Shown: positions 1 through 12,515, counted from the first letter of the stretch. The stretch is 64,000 nucleotides of DNA from Lepisosteus oculatus (GCF_040954835.1 NC_090696.1:71857722-71921721); one strand, 5' to 3'. Notes: generated by a model from the letters alone, not told the origin. Translations and numbers: made by a program.

Positions 1-223
1 GCAGGATTTTTTTTCCCGGTGGTTGTTTACTGGGGTCTAATAGAAATGTATCTGTCTATATACTGTATGTGGTATACAGAAAAAGAGGTGTCTAAAAATG
101 GGAATTAGACTGACTTAATTATTCACAAACCCCTCTCAACATGACAGCCAGAGGAAACAGAAATAGAACATGCTGTTACTAGCATAGCAGCTGCCAAGAA
201 CCCCAGAACACTAAGAATATAAA

Positions 224-224
<1 letters not shown>

Positions 225-264
<40 letters not shown>
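225..264. repeat. (ATA)n microsatellite
   Basis: An uninterrupted trinucleotide run of about 13 units. It abuts the 3' end of the minus-strand LINE fragment on its right, so it is probably that element's simple-repeat tail and not an independent satellite. Confidence 0.9.
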
Positions 265-265
<1 letters not shown>

Positions 266-842
266 CTTTATTTTATATAGCGCCTTTAAAGGTGGCTTCT
301 CAAAGGGCTTTACAGGATGACAATAACAATAAATAAGAAGACTACAACAATAAATAAGAAGATTTCACAAGATAGGACACAATTATAATTACAACAATAG
401 AACAATAACAATAGAGGAGACCGTGGAAGATGGTATTTAGAAGAGCAGAGGGGTGAAGAATGGAACCAGTTAAGTAAAGGCTTTTCTGAAAAGGAGGGTT
501 TTGAGTCTGGGTTTGAAGGAGTTTAGAGAAGGTGACCCTCTAATATCCTTGGGCAAAGAGTTCCAGAGCTTGGGGGCATAGCAGGAGAAGGCCCTGTCGC
601 CCATACAATGTAGACGGGCTTGGGGGACAGGAAGGAGGGCAGAATTTGAAGAGCGGAGGTTGCGAGGTGGGGAGTAGGGCGATAAAAGTTCAGACAGGTA
701 TTGAGGTGCCAAGCCATGTAAAACCTTGTAGGTGAGCATGAGGATTTTAAAGTCTACGCGGAATTTGACCGGAAGCCAGTGCAAGGACTCCAGGATAGGA
801 GTAATGTGAACACTTGCACTAGACCTGGTCAGGATTCTGGCT
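264..842 (-). mobile_element. L2-like LINE, 3' end with ORF2 C-terminus
   Basis: A minus-strand open frame at 470-784 encodes the end of a LINE ORF2 protein. It begins HWLPVKFRVDFKIL, continues with GLAPQYLSELL, and later has GDRAFSCYAPKLWNSLP, a block typical of the last part of fish L2/CR1-clade proteins. Past the stop codon the minus strand has a short 3' untranslated region with GCGCTATATAAAATAAAG, then the ATA repeat tail. The endonuclease and reverse transcriptase domains are missing, so this is a 5'-truncated copy. The same HWLPIRF block recurs in the plus-strand LINE near 59150. The L2 assignment is from memory of family motifs. Confidence 0.8.
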
Positions 843-2290
843 AAATACTGGCTAAATAATATATATATATAAATACTGTATATATATATATGATTATACG
901 GTATACCTTTCTATATTTTACATTTGCAGAACTTTTTGCTATTATGTCTTTTTCTGAAATACAGTAGGGGCATCTGTGGCTTGGACATGTTTTTAGGGAA
1001 AAGGACTGGTAAGGTTGGGCCACAAGTAGAGGTCTCTCGACATCCCTTTCGAAGGGGGGTTCTCTTGTTGTTTGGAATTTGGGGGTGATGTCAAACAGAT
1101 AACAACACTTTTTAAAAATATTTTATTTCTCATTCATTCTGTCACTCCATTTTCACATAGCTGCTACTATATATATATTTTAAATATCCAAGAGATTATT
1201 TGTTATGATGAATTTTTGACTAACACTTCTGTTTTGTCCTGGAACATAGGCTGGTTAAATTCTCCAACAAAATGTGCTGGACATTCAAACCTACTAAGTA
1301 GGAAAAAATAAATAATACCATGACTTAGGAATCTCACCACAAAGAACAAACCGGCTATAGATTGGAAAATAAATATTATGTCACAGGCTCTTAAACAGGG
1401 AATAAAGCAGAGAGGTTTTTAATTGTATTTTGAAATAAATTAAAAATAGCTCTACTGGAATCTGGAGGATGATGAGTGAGGGAGATGGTCATATTTGAAA
1501 ACTAATATTTTGCATAAAAACATTGCTTTCATTCCTGTATAAGCACCATCAATGTTTTTAATCTCCTGACCACATCCTTGCTTGGACTTATGGAGTTTGC
1601 TGTGATACTTGGTGTCTACATGAACAGTTTTATTAATCATATACTGTACTTGGCAGATGGGAGTTGAAGGAGGTGAATATCCTGTCTGTCATCTACTGCA
1701 TTGAGAAATTGTATGTGTGATCTGGGTGTGGTTGATATATGGATTGTGTGACCCACCTCAGGATATGGGTTGATCCAGGTCACTCAAGAGAAGGTGCATC
1801 TGTAAGCACGTATTTTTGGTAATTTTGAAAGAATCGGAGTATAGTTTCAAAATCTGCTCACAAATTAAGCCCCCAAAACATTGAGTGACAATTGTAAAAT
1901 AAAAATTACTTAGATGCTAAATAATGAGGCTTTCAGATATAATAGACACACAGTATAGTATTAGATAAACAGGGTCCCAGAGTTATTTCCACTTCACGTA
2001 CAGTATGTAAGGTTGTTTTGTCAAACATGTCATCATTGCTTTAGGCCAGCCTGTTCATGCAGTAAACATTCATATGATCTCCAACAAGGCATAGGGACAC
2101 ATAAATTACATGAACACCAAAAACATGGTTGTCCAATAGTTCATTTCACATCTCTCAAGCTGCAATGAGTCTGCCCTGTATGTTAAATAAACATTCTACC
2201 TTAGGGAATTGCGGGACACATTGTTAAAATAATTAAGAATTTCAAATCAGGCAATGAGCAATTTTATTGCACACAACTGACTAGAAGGAA
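843..2290. other. intergenic, no gene seen
   Basis: AT-rich spacer with an (AT)n run near 860-892. Only short unrelated open frames occur on either strand, with no codon pattern, splice context or known domain. Confidence 0.6.
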
Positions 2291-2645
2291 GCAGGGTAGC
2301 CTGCAGTAGTTAGCATTGCTGCCTCACACTCCTGGGGCCCTGAGGTCAATTCCAGACCTGGTATTCAATCAGTGGAGAGTTTGTATATTCTCCCATGTTC
2401 ATGTGGCTTCCCTTTGGGTGCTCTGGTTTACTCCCAGAGTCCAAAGACGTACTGGTAGGGTAATTGGCTTCTGGGAAAATTGGGCCTGCTGTGTGTTTTT
2501 GTGTCTGTGTGTGCTCTTCAATAGACTGGCATCCTATCCGGTGTGTATCCTGCTTTGCACCTGTTGCTTGCCAGGGATGGCTCTGGCCTCCTCTGCAACC
2601 CTGTATTGGATAAAGCAGTTAGAAAATGGATGGATTGATGGACTT
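2291..2645 (+). mobile_element. V-SINE-type SINE
   Basis: The element reads head to tail on the plus strand: a degenerate tRNA-like head around 2300-2350, the vertebrate V-SINE central block (GGAGAGTTTGTATATTCTCC, then a stretch ending in CCAAAGACGTACTGGTAGG), and the tail AAGCAGTTAGAAAATGGATG with short GGAT repeats. The open frame across it is incidental. Two other copies lie at 25016-25256 and 39121-39394, both in reverse orientation. Confidence 0.75.
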
Positions 2646-4060
2646 TAATTCAGTAAATGCTTCCTGGCTTTCTGTTATAGAACTGCTTGCCAATTTCTTT
2701 TACATTTATATTGCCATAGAATCATTAGATCTGCAGGTGGTGGTTTTATTTATATATATAATTTGAGTGAGAAAAGTCCACTATTTCTCAACATCCAAAT
2801 AGAATGACGTACAGTCCTTTAATTCCACATTCTTAAGCATTGCAAGAATGAATGAATAAGCACTTGGAATAAAGTCAATGTCTGATTTTTCTCAATATTT
2901 TCAGTTGCATTTTTTAAGCTTATCTTATTTTAATGATGACAGCTATGCATTTTACCAGTAAGCACTGTCATACAATTACTCTGTCCCTGTCTATACCCAT
3001 ATACCTACAGCTAAGAATAAACGTTTTGGATCAAATTTAAACCACTACTGGTTATACTAAACTTCCATCTGAAGCTGGTAGCAAGTGCTCAGGTTTTCTT
3101 TTCACCTATCATCACACAATGCTCTGTTAAACCAAACCAGAACCTGTTATTACTCTGTATGTTAACATCTTAAACTATCCTGGCACATCTTCAAGAAAAA
3201 AGGTTGAAGTTAAAAGCTTTCTCATTTAAAATGTACAGTATATTGTATGCTGACATCCCTGCAAGAGCTCCAGATAGCTCTTATTCATTTCGTTTCAACT
3301 TTATCACTTAGTGTTATTCTGACCTTGTGGTTTTCATCACACTAACTGATTTTGCATTGCTGTCCTGTCTAAAAAAACTGCCACTTTTTATAAAGCAGTT
3401 AATTTTGAAAATAAAACAAGCTGTTTCCCATCAAGCAGCACAAATGCCCCTACGATGTTTTATCATACTTACAAACAATGAATAAAAACTGTCTCTTTTT
3501 ATTTTAAAAAATAACTGCAAGAAGAATAAACAAATGCACAGTCAAACATTGCGAAACTGGCTTTCAGTCAGTATGTCTTGTAAAATCGGAACTTCATGAC
3601 CGTGTTGTATATGCATTGCTGAAACCACAGCCAGATTACTGTCAAAATTAAACCATGCACTATTGAAATAAGCAATGCCAGCCGTTAATGGGGTTACGGA
3701 GAGTTGCAATGTGGGAGGTTTTTCTTCTTTTAAATCCTGTACAGATGCTGCAAACTACAATAAAATGAACAAAAACATGCATGATTTTTGAAAGACAATT
3801 TTGGCCACTGTTCTTGTCTTGTTACTGTTATTATAATAGGCCCTTCCAGCTTTTGCAGCTTTTGATTGAAAAGGATAAGAAATAATACTTTATTTTTGCT
3901 ATTATGCTGAATTGTAGGAACAAGGAACCCAGTCTTTAAAGACAGCAGTCACTCTGATATTAAATTTCAGCTTGCAGCGGGTTTGGTTTTGTATTTATGG
4001 CCAGAGTATATGCAATGCGAATAATGTGCAGATTCAGTGCAAGGAATCCCACAAAGATAT
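2646..4060. other. intergenic, no gene seen
   Basis: AT-rich DNA with many A and T runs. I see no coding exon, structured RNA or recognisable repeat here. Confidence 0.6.
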
Positions 4061-4570
4061 TGTCGCGGGAGCCGGTTGTGACTCCCGCAAAATGTGTTGT
4101 TTAAAGACCCTATGCGTGACGGTATAACCCGGAAGTGTCTGCAGAAGCACGTCAGGGAAGAGACAGCAAGGTTAGGTCGGGTTGACAGATGGGGGGCGGT
4201 GACGGTGGTGATCCGGTGCACAGGGAAAGGACGAGGCGACTAATGCAATAGAGTCCAGAGGGATAGTTAAAGCACGGTCCAATGTCCATTGCGGGGAGGT
4301 CCATCCGAGACGAACACAGGAACAGGGAAGTAGGAACATGGAAGGGTAAAACCATAACAGAGCCAGGACACCGTGAGTATGCCTATGCCCTCGGGCTTCT
4401 CCTGAGTCTGATGATTGGCGGGCTTCCAGGCGTCCGTCTTACAAAGCTGAGCCCCGAGCTACGGAGACTCCGGGTTCAAACAGGGAAAAGGAAACAGGTG
4501 AAACTGATAAACTAAGATCAATACAGAAAATATAGGAACGCCCTCTAGAGGAGGGATGACGACCATGACA
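4061..4570 (-). mobile_element. interspersed repeat, LTR-like ends
   Basis: A block richer in GC and CpG than its surroundings, starting TGTCGCGGGAGCC and ending CATGACA on the plus strand (TG/CA termini). Read on the minus strand it starts TGTCATGGTC and soon has TCTAGAGGGCGTTCC, close to the openings of the repeats at 8128 (minus strand) and 48449 (plus strand). No clear target-site duplication is visible. It may be a solo LTR or another repeat class. The short open frames inside show no domain. Confidence 0.45.
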
Positions 4571-5154
4571 AGTATGTCCAAATAAAATGTCTTCTGGTAC
4601 TTAAAGACTGCTAATGTGTTTTAACTGAGTTTTTGTTTTTATACTTGCACTTTACTTTAAGGATACTTCAATATGAGAACCCATGCCTCCCTAAGGACAC
4701 TACTCCCTAGCAGTTCTGTAGCTCCCCTTCTCATAAAGTGTGCAGATCTGTATTCCTGGTAAGTTTCATAACAGCATGACTAAATAGAAAGGAAGCATAC
4801 TGTATCACTAAGCAGAGCCTATAATTTGTGACTAAATTGTGAAAAGTGCCGAAGGATGTCACAGTCATATTTCACAAATATATGTCATACATTTCAGCAT
4901 CACATCCTTACTTGCTCAGGAAGCATTAAAAAGAGGGTGAGATTAATCTTAAGATTCATTAAGACCATATTACGCTTTTTTCTTTTACGCTTCTTGTAAA
5001 AGATAAGCAGATCTGCATGGGTCCTAATGCTCCATATACAGTAATAGTGGGGACACTCTACTGTAAAAAGGGGGGCTGTCCTTCAGAATAGACGTAAAAC
5101 TGAGATTCTGACTCTCCATGGACATGAGAATTCTAGGGTATTTTTCAAATAGAG
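4571..5154. other. intergenic, no gene seen
   Basis: No exon, repeat family or RNA gene recognised in this stretch. Confidence 0.55.
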
Positions 5155-5385
5155 TATGATTCCTGGCCAAATTTCCCCCTGGCCTTCCCGAATCATGGCC
5201 ACCTAATATGTCCTATCAATAAATGGGCTTCACTGATAGCTGATGTCTAGCAGGTGTATTGGTGGGTGCTACACATTGGTGGAGGGGCGTCCCCATTACA
5301 TGTAAAGCACTTTGAGTGGAGTGACCAGAAAAGCACTATTTTTCTTGGTCATTCTTTACTAAGTGTAAGGAATTATTATAATACT
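5155..5385 (+). repeat. SINE-like repeat family A, copy 1
   Basis: Contains TTTCCCCCTGGCC, TCATGGCCACCTAATA, TGGGCTTCACTGATAGCTG, and the tail block GTCCCCATTAC then AAAGCACTTTGAGTGGAGTG, ending in an ATT-rich run. The same ordered blocks recur at 17815-17975 and 49951-50055 (plus) and 51320-51575 (minus). The tail resembles LINE-mobilised SINE 3' ends. I cannot name the family. Confidence 0.7.
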
Positions 5386-6608
5386 GTACCTGCAGCCATA
5401 ATACTGCTCAACCGATGACTATCTTGTGCACTTATACTGTATGTGTAGTATTTCTTTGTGTTTTGCTTTATATCGTGTGCGGCTGTAAAACAGATTGCCC
5501 ATTGTATATGAGACAGACACTCTTTATTCTGTACTTCACCCAGTTCAGCAGGTGAGAATGTGTTGTTGTACGGACATTAAGACCATATGTAAACACTTGC
5601 TGGAGCAATGAAGCATGCTTCATTCTAAATGCACATTCCTCTCCACAGCTGTCCGCCTCATTAATGTGTTTTTTTTTATGGGGATGTTTTCAATGCGCAA
5701 TGATTATGACATTCCCTGAACAATCAATAGCATTCCATAAAAGCTGTGCACCTACAGTATGCTTGTTGCACATCTGTCACTTAACAACACTTACAAAATG
5801 TTTACCCTCACGCAAAAATGTTCCCTCGATAGTGACCTCAGGATTAATCGCTGAATTCCCTTAAGGTAAAATCATTGTGTTTGTACTGCAATAGTCTCCA
5901 GTGTCAGCATCCATATATGGTCAAAAATATTGAACTTAGTTTGGCCTTATTTAAAGTTTTATTGAGTCTCATTGAAGTCTGAAAAAAACAATCTTCTGCA
6001 AATTTCCTTTATCTATCACCTTCGTACAAAGCAAACAAAGAATGAGAAAGAGAGTCGATACAATGACCAGGTCAAAATGAAGTGGGAACAAATTATGTTC
6101 TATACATGATGATGAGATCAAATATTTTGTTTGAGGTTAAAGTGCCAAAAGATTGTTTTCTATAAAAGGCTAAAATACAAGTCATAAATAAAGGACAACT
6201 CCATGATATAAAAAAGTAGAAAAAAGAAACAATGTTTTGGCCATTAAGCCTTCTTCAGGAATAAAATACAAGTTTAAGCATACAAAAAAATTGTACTATC
6301 AAGCAAAAAAACGTTTTGAGATAATAATTATAGAAAATGATGCAATCAGCACTGATCTTCACTTCCTTTCTCTTTATTGGCGTTTTCCTGTTATATGCAG
6401 AACTGTCTTATTTCTCAATCTGACGGTAATTGTTAAAGTAGGGCTGTCAAGAGTGTCTGACTGTAATCAGTGAGGTTGTGTGGGAAGGGTACCTGGTTCC
6501 CCTCATTTGAAAGTCAGGTCTATTGTGGTGGGTAGATATTCCTTGCATGAAAGTTAATTCAAATGTGAGATACACAGGGGATTGCACAAAGACGATACTG
6601 TATGTCTC
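5386..6608. other. intergenic, mostly featureless
   Basis: No gene seen. A fragment at about 6221-6262 (AATGTTTTGGCCATTAAGCC then TTCTTCAGGAATA) resembles the core of the small hairpin elements at 36104 and 38893, in decayed form. Confidence 0.55.
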
Positions 6609-7534
6609 TGTTATGACCCCAAGTGTCTATGGGTAAAGGGGTGCAACATTTAGGATAATTTTTGGAAGCAGGTGGGTTCTGGTGAGGGACTAGGAAGCGT
6701 GATAACAAATGTGGGTGCAAAAGTGATGATTTTAAGTTGAATAAGTGACTGGTAAGACACGATAACACACAGGGGTAAGGAACTAGAGTGGTGCCAAAGA
6801 AAAGAAAATAACAAACAAAATGGAGCTGGCTAGGAAAGTGAGGGAAAGCTAACCTGACTACAAAAGAAAACCCGAAACACACGGTCTTCGGCGTCTTCAA
6901 CACCCTAGCTAACCTCCACTGACTACCCAAAACCATACAAGACAAACGGCACTCACCCGTACTAAACTAGTGTGACTAATACAAGAATTAACTACGTGTG
7001 TGCAAAATGTACCCAACAACCTGAACTAACTCTATACACAAAACTTTACACAAATACATGAGTGAACTATGAATACAAACGAGAGTAGACAAGTAACGGG
7101 GTACAAAAGAACACAAAGGTTGATACAATAACAAGTTTGGGCAAGGTAATGGCGAAACAAGGATAACACAAACAAACGAAAGTACAAAGAGACGAACAGA
7201 AGCCAACAAAACAACAAAGCCAAAGCTATATGAAAACAAACCCACACAAAGCAAAACAACAAATCAACAAAACCAAAGCAAAACCAGAAACGAAGAGAAA
7301 ACCAAAGCCGAGAGGGACCGAAGTCAAACGAAAGGCCTCTTCCTTCTGAAAACCTCCATGTTTTATACTGAATAAGATGAGTTGTGATTGGTCGAGAAGC
7401 TAATTGAAGATGATGTCATACGGAAACAGTGGTGTAATGGTGGGCCAATGGGGGAGGGAGAACAATCAAAGTCAGAAGTGTGGAACATACTGTAACAACT
7501 AAAACACACACAGACCACACACTGGGACGTAACA
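6609..7534 (-). mobile_element. putative solo LTR, 926 bp
   Basis: Read on the minus strand it begins TGTTACGTCCC and ends GGGGTCATAACA. The ends are inverted TGTTA...TAACA, with partial similarity over about 15 bases. Flanking pentamers GTCTC (6604-6608) and GCCTC (7535-7539) differ at one position and could be a target-site duplication. About 170 bases into the minus-strand copy there is a CCAAT box (complement of 7387-7391) and a TATAAAA box (complement of 7361-7367), as expected for an LTR promoter. No gag or pol coding is visible. A terminal-inverted-repeat DNA transposon is the alternative. The long open frames here look compositional. Confidence 0.5.
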
Positions 7535-7739
7535 GCCTCATCTGTGCATCAGGCAAGAACTGATCCTACAGTAACTGGAAGTAAGTTCTGAAATAAAATT
7601 CAGCAGGTGTTGTTAATGTAATCAACAATACAAATATTGGATAGGAAAAACAACTGCAATAATAGGTTTGCATGTATACTGATTTGGAGGAGGCAAGAAA
7701 AACCTATGCTCAACAAATGTGTGAAGAGACAGATAAAAT

Positions 7740-8830
7740 TTGCAACATACATCTTGTGACGCAATTGGACACATCATCGGTGATGTATCCTGGGGTCATC
7801 AGGTGTTTTGGGTTTTTCAACATCAGACACCCTCACCATGGTGACCCGAATGAGGTTGATCAGACCCCAACTCGTGTCTGAACAGCACTACCCTGATCCC
7901 ATGGGTCACTTCTCCTCATCAACAGCCGTCTTGATGCTTTTTCTACCAGCTCAGTGGCGGCTCTGATGGCCCTGCCTGTCAAATGCTGAGCAAGGAACAC
8001 TGGAGGCACAGGGACTAAATAGGAAATGGGAACAAGACACATTGGAAGGACATGAATAATCACATGGAACTAGGAACAGGAAAGAAGTGGAGCGCCCTCT
8101 AGGGTTTTATGTCGACCAAACTCGTACCACACATTGAATAAGATGCACAGGACAAGGGGTGGAAAAACCTCATTTAACTGTCAGGAAACCTCTGGGAGTC
8201 CACAGCTGAGAGCTACCCCCTCCTCCTCCTACTCCAAGGTATACAATAAACTTTATTAACATGTGGTGGAGGGAGCCGGAAGTTTCCTGTGGACTGTGAC
8301 ACGCCCCTCTAACCCCCCCGTGACGCCCAGCACATTGCAGGAGCTATTCAAGGATTTCCCATGAAACACCTATAGCCCACCTCCATGGACATGCCGCTTG
8401 CCCTCCAGCCCTTCAAATGGTTCTGCTCCACCAAGTTTTTTATAGTGTACAATGAACTTAACAAATACTGTTACGCATTTTGCGAAGCACTTGGACGCAT
8501 CATCAGTGATGTTGGGTGTTCCGGGTCTTTTAACATCAGAAGCCCTCGCTAAGGCGACCCGACTGAGATTGATCTGACCCTGGCCTGCATCCATGTAGCA
8601 CTACCCTGAACCCAGGGGCCACTTCTCCTGATCCACAGCCATCACTATGCTTTTTTTTCCACCGCCTCAGTGGCAGCTCTGATGGCCTTCCTCCTCTGAT
8701 CACCTGTGATGCCCAACACGCTGTAAAATCTATTTGGGGATTTCCCCACAAAGCCCCTGTAGGCCACCTCAATGGATATGCCCCTTGCCCTCCAGCCCTT
8801 TGAACAGCTCTGTTTCTGAGCCTACTGTGA
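7740..8830 (-). mobile_element. duplicated retroelement-derived fragments
   Basis: Two diverged copies of one segment lie in the same orientation, at about 7750-7978 and 8475-8695. Shared landmarks are the block around CATCATCGGTGATGT / CATCATCAGTGATGT, GTAGCACTACCCTGAACCC and CAGTGGCAGCTCTGATGGCC. A further segment, with CCATGGACATGCCGCTTGCC / CAATGGATATGCCCCTTGCC, occurs at about 8290-8415 and again at 8700-8805. On the minus strand parts read as a broken frame with KAIRAATEAVEKASR, which resembles the C-terminal part of fish retroelement proteins. The family is not identified. Stops and frame changes show that it is dead. Confidence 0.5.
7985..8128 (-). repeat. repeat family B, inserted copy
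   Basis: On the minus strand this reads TGTGGTACGAG, then CCTAGAGGGCGCTCCACTTC, TTCCTGTTCCTAGTTCCATG and TGATTATTCATGTCC, ending in CTTGCTCAGCATTTG. The same blocks in the same order are on the plus strand at 48449-48600. The opening also resembles the right end of the block at 4061-4570. It interrupts the retroelement fragment around it. Confidence 0.6.
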
Positions 8831-11800
8831 CAGAAACAGGTGTTTTTCCTGAAAACCTTTTCCTTTGTTGCCCAGATAATGGCCAGCCTGTGACCCAGGT
8901 TCATTCCTGCTAGGCAGGAATGCTAATCACTGTGCAGCCCTATCTCCAGAGCAGGTATTCGTAGGCCCTAGGCACTTTCACTGAAAATGTGCAAAAAGAG
9001 GGGGAAACACCAACTGAATTATGTCAATCGAACTATTCTAATGCTAAACCACGTGATTCATGGAGCGAGTCGAGCAACCATCACTCCGATACTTCTGGTA
9101 TCCGCTAGATAGTGTATGATTATCGATTTGGAGCACCTAGAGTCGATCTCAAGCATGTTGTTTCAGCTTGTTTTTTGTTAGTGACTAGTGTTTCCCTCCT
9201 TCGTAGGTCCGAAATTTTTAACCCCCTGGTAACATTAATCCCCAGGCTGCAACTACTTGATACTGAATTCTAGTATGCAAATTCAAGATCTGTGGGTGGT
9301 TTTCAGTAACCTTCTGAAACGCTTCTTCCTGGAAATCATTCAGGTCATCCCTTAAGGAACTGTCCAGTTCACACATCCACAAATCCATTCGACACTTTTT
9401 GAAAATATGAATGCATTTGGAGTTGCTGCTGCTCATAAGAACTAAGATATACGATATCTTTAAGCAATTAACCGAGAGATGAATGTCAAAAAAAGAAGTG
9501 AAACAGCATTGCAACTACTTTTCAAAGAAACTTGCCTAAGTTTTTTTTTCCTGTTGAAATAGTATTTCTAAAAACTGTAAAAAGATTTTTTTCTAAATGG
9601 CAAAAATGATCAAAGAAAGTGAGAACAGGTTTGATGATTTGATTACAATTGCAAAAATGTTTGATGTGTGCATTGCCTTTGAGTATGTGGATCGACAGCC
9701 AATAAGACATCGATAGAGTCTATATACACTATACAATACATATTCAGCACGGAGTATTGTGCAATGTTGAGTATTATAACATAGTGGTAGAAATAAAAGA
9801 TTAAGGGACAGTTTGAGTTCTAAATACAAAGCAAACAACCAACACAAAACAAAATGAAGTAGGCATCCCTAAAACAGGAAACTTGGAAGAAAATCTGCTG
9901 CCCGTTAAAACTATTGCTTCAAGTTTGGTGTACACAATTTTTACTGAATTGCTGAAATGGATAAAACCCATATGACATAGAATTGACTTCTAGATTTTCC
10001 AAACTCAAGCTGGTCAGACGTCTTCCTCAGGTACAACAGAAGAACAGCACAAGGGAGGCAGTATTGATAACTGTGTGTATAATGTGCTGAATCCTATCGA
10101 GTCGCCCTTTAATGAAAGCTGTCTGACTGTGCTGTGTAATCCAATCATGTACAGCAGGCTGACAAGGAACTGAGTGGAATGTGGTATTACACAAACGGCA
10201 GACCCTGCAGATGGTGTTTAGAAAAAATGAGAGAGGAAAAATATGGAGAAAGAAAGACAGAGGTTCTCGGAAGTGGATGAGGTCAAGAAATCAAGTGAAA
10301 AAGAGACTGAAAAATTACAATAAGGGATTAAGAGGAGATATTGCAAAAGTCAGATTTTTGGCAATATGGCTATAATGCCCATCATGAAAAGAAGAGATCC
10401 TAGCCGATCACCAACATTTAGATTTTCCCAAATTCACCAAAAATCCTGCTGACAGGCTAGGCACAACAAGGAAGAACTTACAAAAAATTGCCAAAGAAGG
10501 AACTGCCTGACTTTGTGCACATTTTTGTTGTTGTTTATTTTCTTGGCTGTGCATGTCAGTGACCTAACAGTCTTGTTTTCTTGTTCTCTGTTTTATATCA
10601 ACACTAAGACCTTTAATATATGCTACTGAAAAGCTTGATGTTACGATGAATGAATATGAATGAACATTTGGGAAGGCTGCATGAAGAATGAAGGGATTTT
10701 ATTTTGGTTGTGAAGGCACAGGAGTTTCAGACACGCCACACAGAGTCATCAGATCCAGCAGTGTGGGGTTGATAGGCTTAATTATGGCTCCAGAAGACCA
10801 CCCTCTCCCTTTATGTCATTTAAAGGGTGCTCTCAACAAAACAGAGGATGGCTTGTAAAGACACACTAAAAGGGGTGTGTGCAAGGTACAGTAATTTAAT
10901 TAGTCCAGATTAGCAGAGCTATAATACCTCTACATCATTCTGCAAATTAACATACAAATGATAGGAGGTTCATGTAAAAGTAATTTAGAGAGGTTCATGT
11001 GACTTGAGATGGGGCCCATGAGTGAAACTGGAATAAAGTGCCTAAACAACAGGTTCCCTCTCCAAGGCCACCTTACCTCCTTCATGACCTCTGCTTTGTC
11101 CAGTGCATTCCAAGAGCATTTGCTTAGCAACCTAGATATTAGCCTGATTCTTCAACCCTTATCTTTCCAGCACACCACGGGGAGCTTCATGGGGAGCTTC
11201 AGAACTGTCTCCTCCTCACAAGCCCGTCTTTCTCTCCAAGCCACACAGTCGATCTGACCTCTTCTTTTCTTTTGACTGCAGTGAGAGTAAAGACAATTGT
11301 GCACACAATTAATTTACATGTTGATCTGGCTTTCTGGCGATCCTGCAGGCTTCTGGTTCTCAGTCCAAGTCTTGCTTACCCGGCGGTCTATGTCGTCCTT
11401 GTTCCTTTTCTAATTCCGGTCCTGCTTCCTGATTATTCTGCCAGCTACATCGTCCCTTCTGCAACCACCTCCCACTCAATCAAGGAGCCTGTATCAAGCG
11501 CACAGATGATCTTCTTGCTCAAAACGCTGGGAGCTACGGTACCTTCCATCCGGCCATATCTTAACGCAAATCAAAACTTCCTTTCCCTTCTTCATTACGG
11601 TACACTTCTTCTAGTGAATCCTGCACACCCGGTAAGGCTGGAGACTAGTCACATTGGCACATACAGTATGAGGATGACCCGTTTTAAAATGAGGAAAGAA
11701 CCTAGCATAACATCTAGTACATCCTCACAGCAATAGATTGCAAAAGATTAAAAACTTAGTTGCAAATGTACGGTGAAAAGATAAATTAATGGACAAATTA

Positions 11801-12147
11801 GGGTGAATGTGTGGGTACCACAAAGTTTAAAACGTACCGTCTCACTTTTATTGAGCACACTTGGGCCAGCAATCCCACACCTGGAACGAGCCACATGTTA
11901 AAGAAAGCAATAGCTGCCCCCGCAGGTGAACATAGGGCACTACAGGAGCTCCAGTACCATTTTAAGGAGATCTGGATCCACATCCCACAACCAAACTGTT
12001 TTAATAGCAGGATTACTGTGTGTTTGTTTTCAAAGAGCTTTCATGTTATTTACAACTGTAGGTATTTCCTAGCCAGATGTATGCTTTCCTAACCAGAATG
12101 TTTCTACCTGTCTGATATATAAGATTTCTGTGACTGCAATGTCACTA
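8831..12147. other. intergenic, no gene supported
   Basis: No spliced gene or known repeat is recognised. The largest open frame (11272-11736, plus, 154 codons) has a serine/proline/leucine-rich composition, no domain and no supporting splice signals. The segment 11150-11640 is C-rich compared with its flanks and may be an unnamed repeat. Confidence 0.5.
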
Positions 12148-12515
12148 TCACTGTAGTCTGATCTCATCAGATGTCAGAAGCTAAGGCAGGCTGGAGCAAC
12201 CTTTCCTCTGGACCTCTGGACCAGAATTTGCAAACCAATGTCCCATACAGTAGCTTGTTCAACCAAGGTCCTTACTACTCATCCAAACTGCAGTGTAAGT
12301 GTAGGGGTGTTATCTTTGACAACCTGGGTCAATTACATGTCCACGTTTGTGCGAAAGTGGTTTTTCATTTCCCTATCCGATCAGCCGCTGGCTCATATGG
12401 GCTACCACTCTTCAGCCATGTCCTGCACATCAGTGGTGGATGAAGGCAGTCCCACCCTAGACATGAAAGTGCCCTGGGATTCTTTGAAAATAAAAGCACT
12501 ATTCAGTAGTCGAGA
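12148..12515 (+). mobile_element. 5S rRNA-derived SINE
   Basis: The head contains GTCTGATCTCATCAGATGTC followed by AGAAGCTAAGGCAGG (12176-12190), a degenerate match to the 5S rRNA internal promoter start (GATCTCGGAAGCTAAGCAGG). It is not a 5S gene, because the flanking 5S sequence is absent. The tail has CATCAGTGGTGGATGAAGGC and GAAAATAAAAGCACTATTCA, a decayed version of the GTGGTGGA... AAAGCGCTATATAA tail used by several fish SINEs. This fits the SINE3 class, where a 5S head was joined to a LINE-like tail. Confidence 0.6.

Noticed and set aside
6559-7262. Several long minus-strand open frames rich in F, L, C and V
   Set aside because: They fall inside the 926-bp LTR-like element, where the minus strand is T-rich. 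The composition explains the open frames.
11272-11736. 154-codon plus-strand open frame
   Set aside because: No recognised domain, odd S/P/L-rich composition and no splice or promoter support; probably chance in a C-rich stretch.
12148-12195. A functional 5S rRNA gene
   Set aside because: Only a short degenerate piece resembles 5S; the rest of the 120-base gene is absent.
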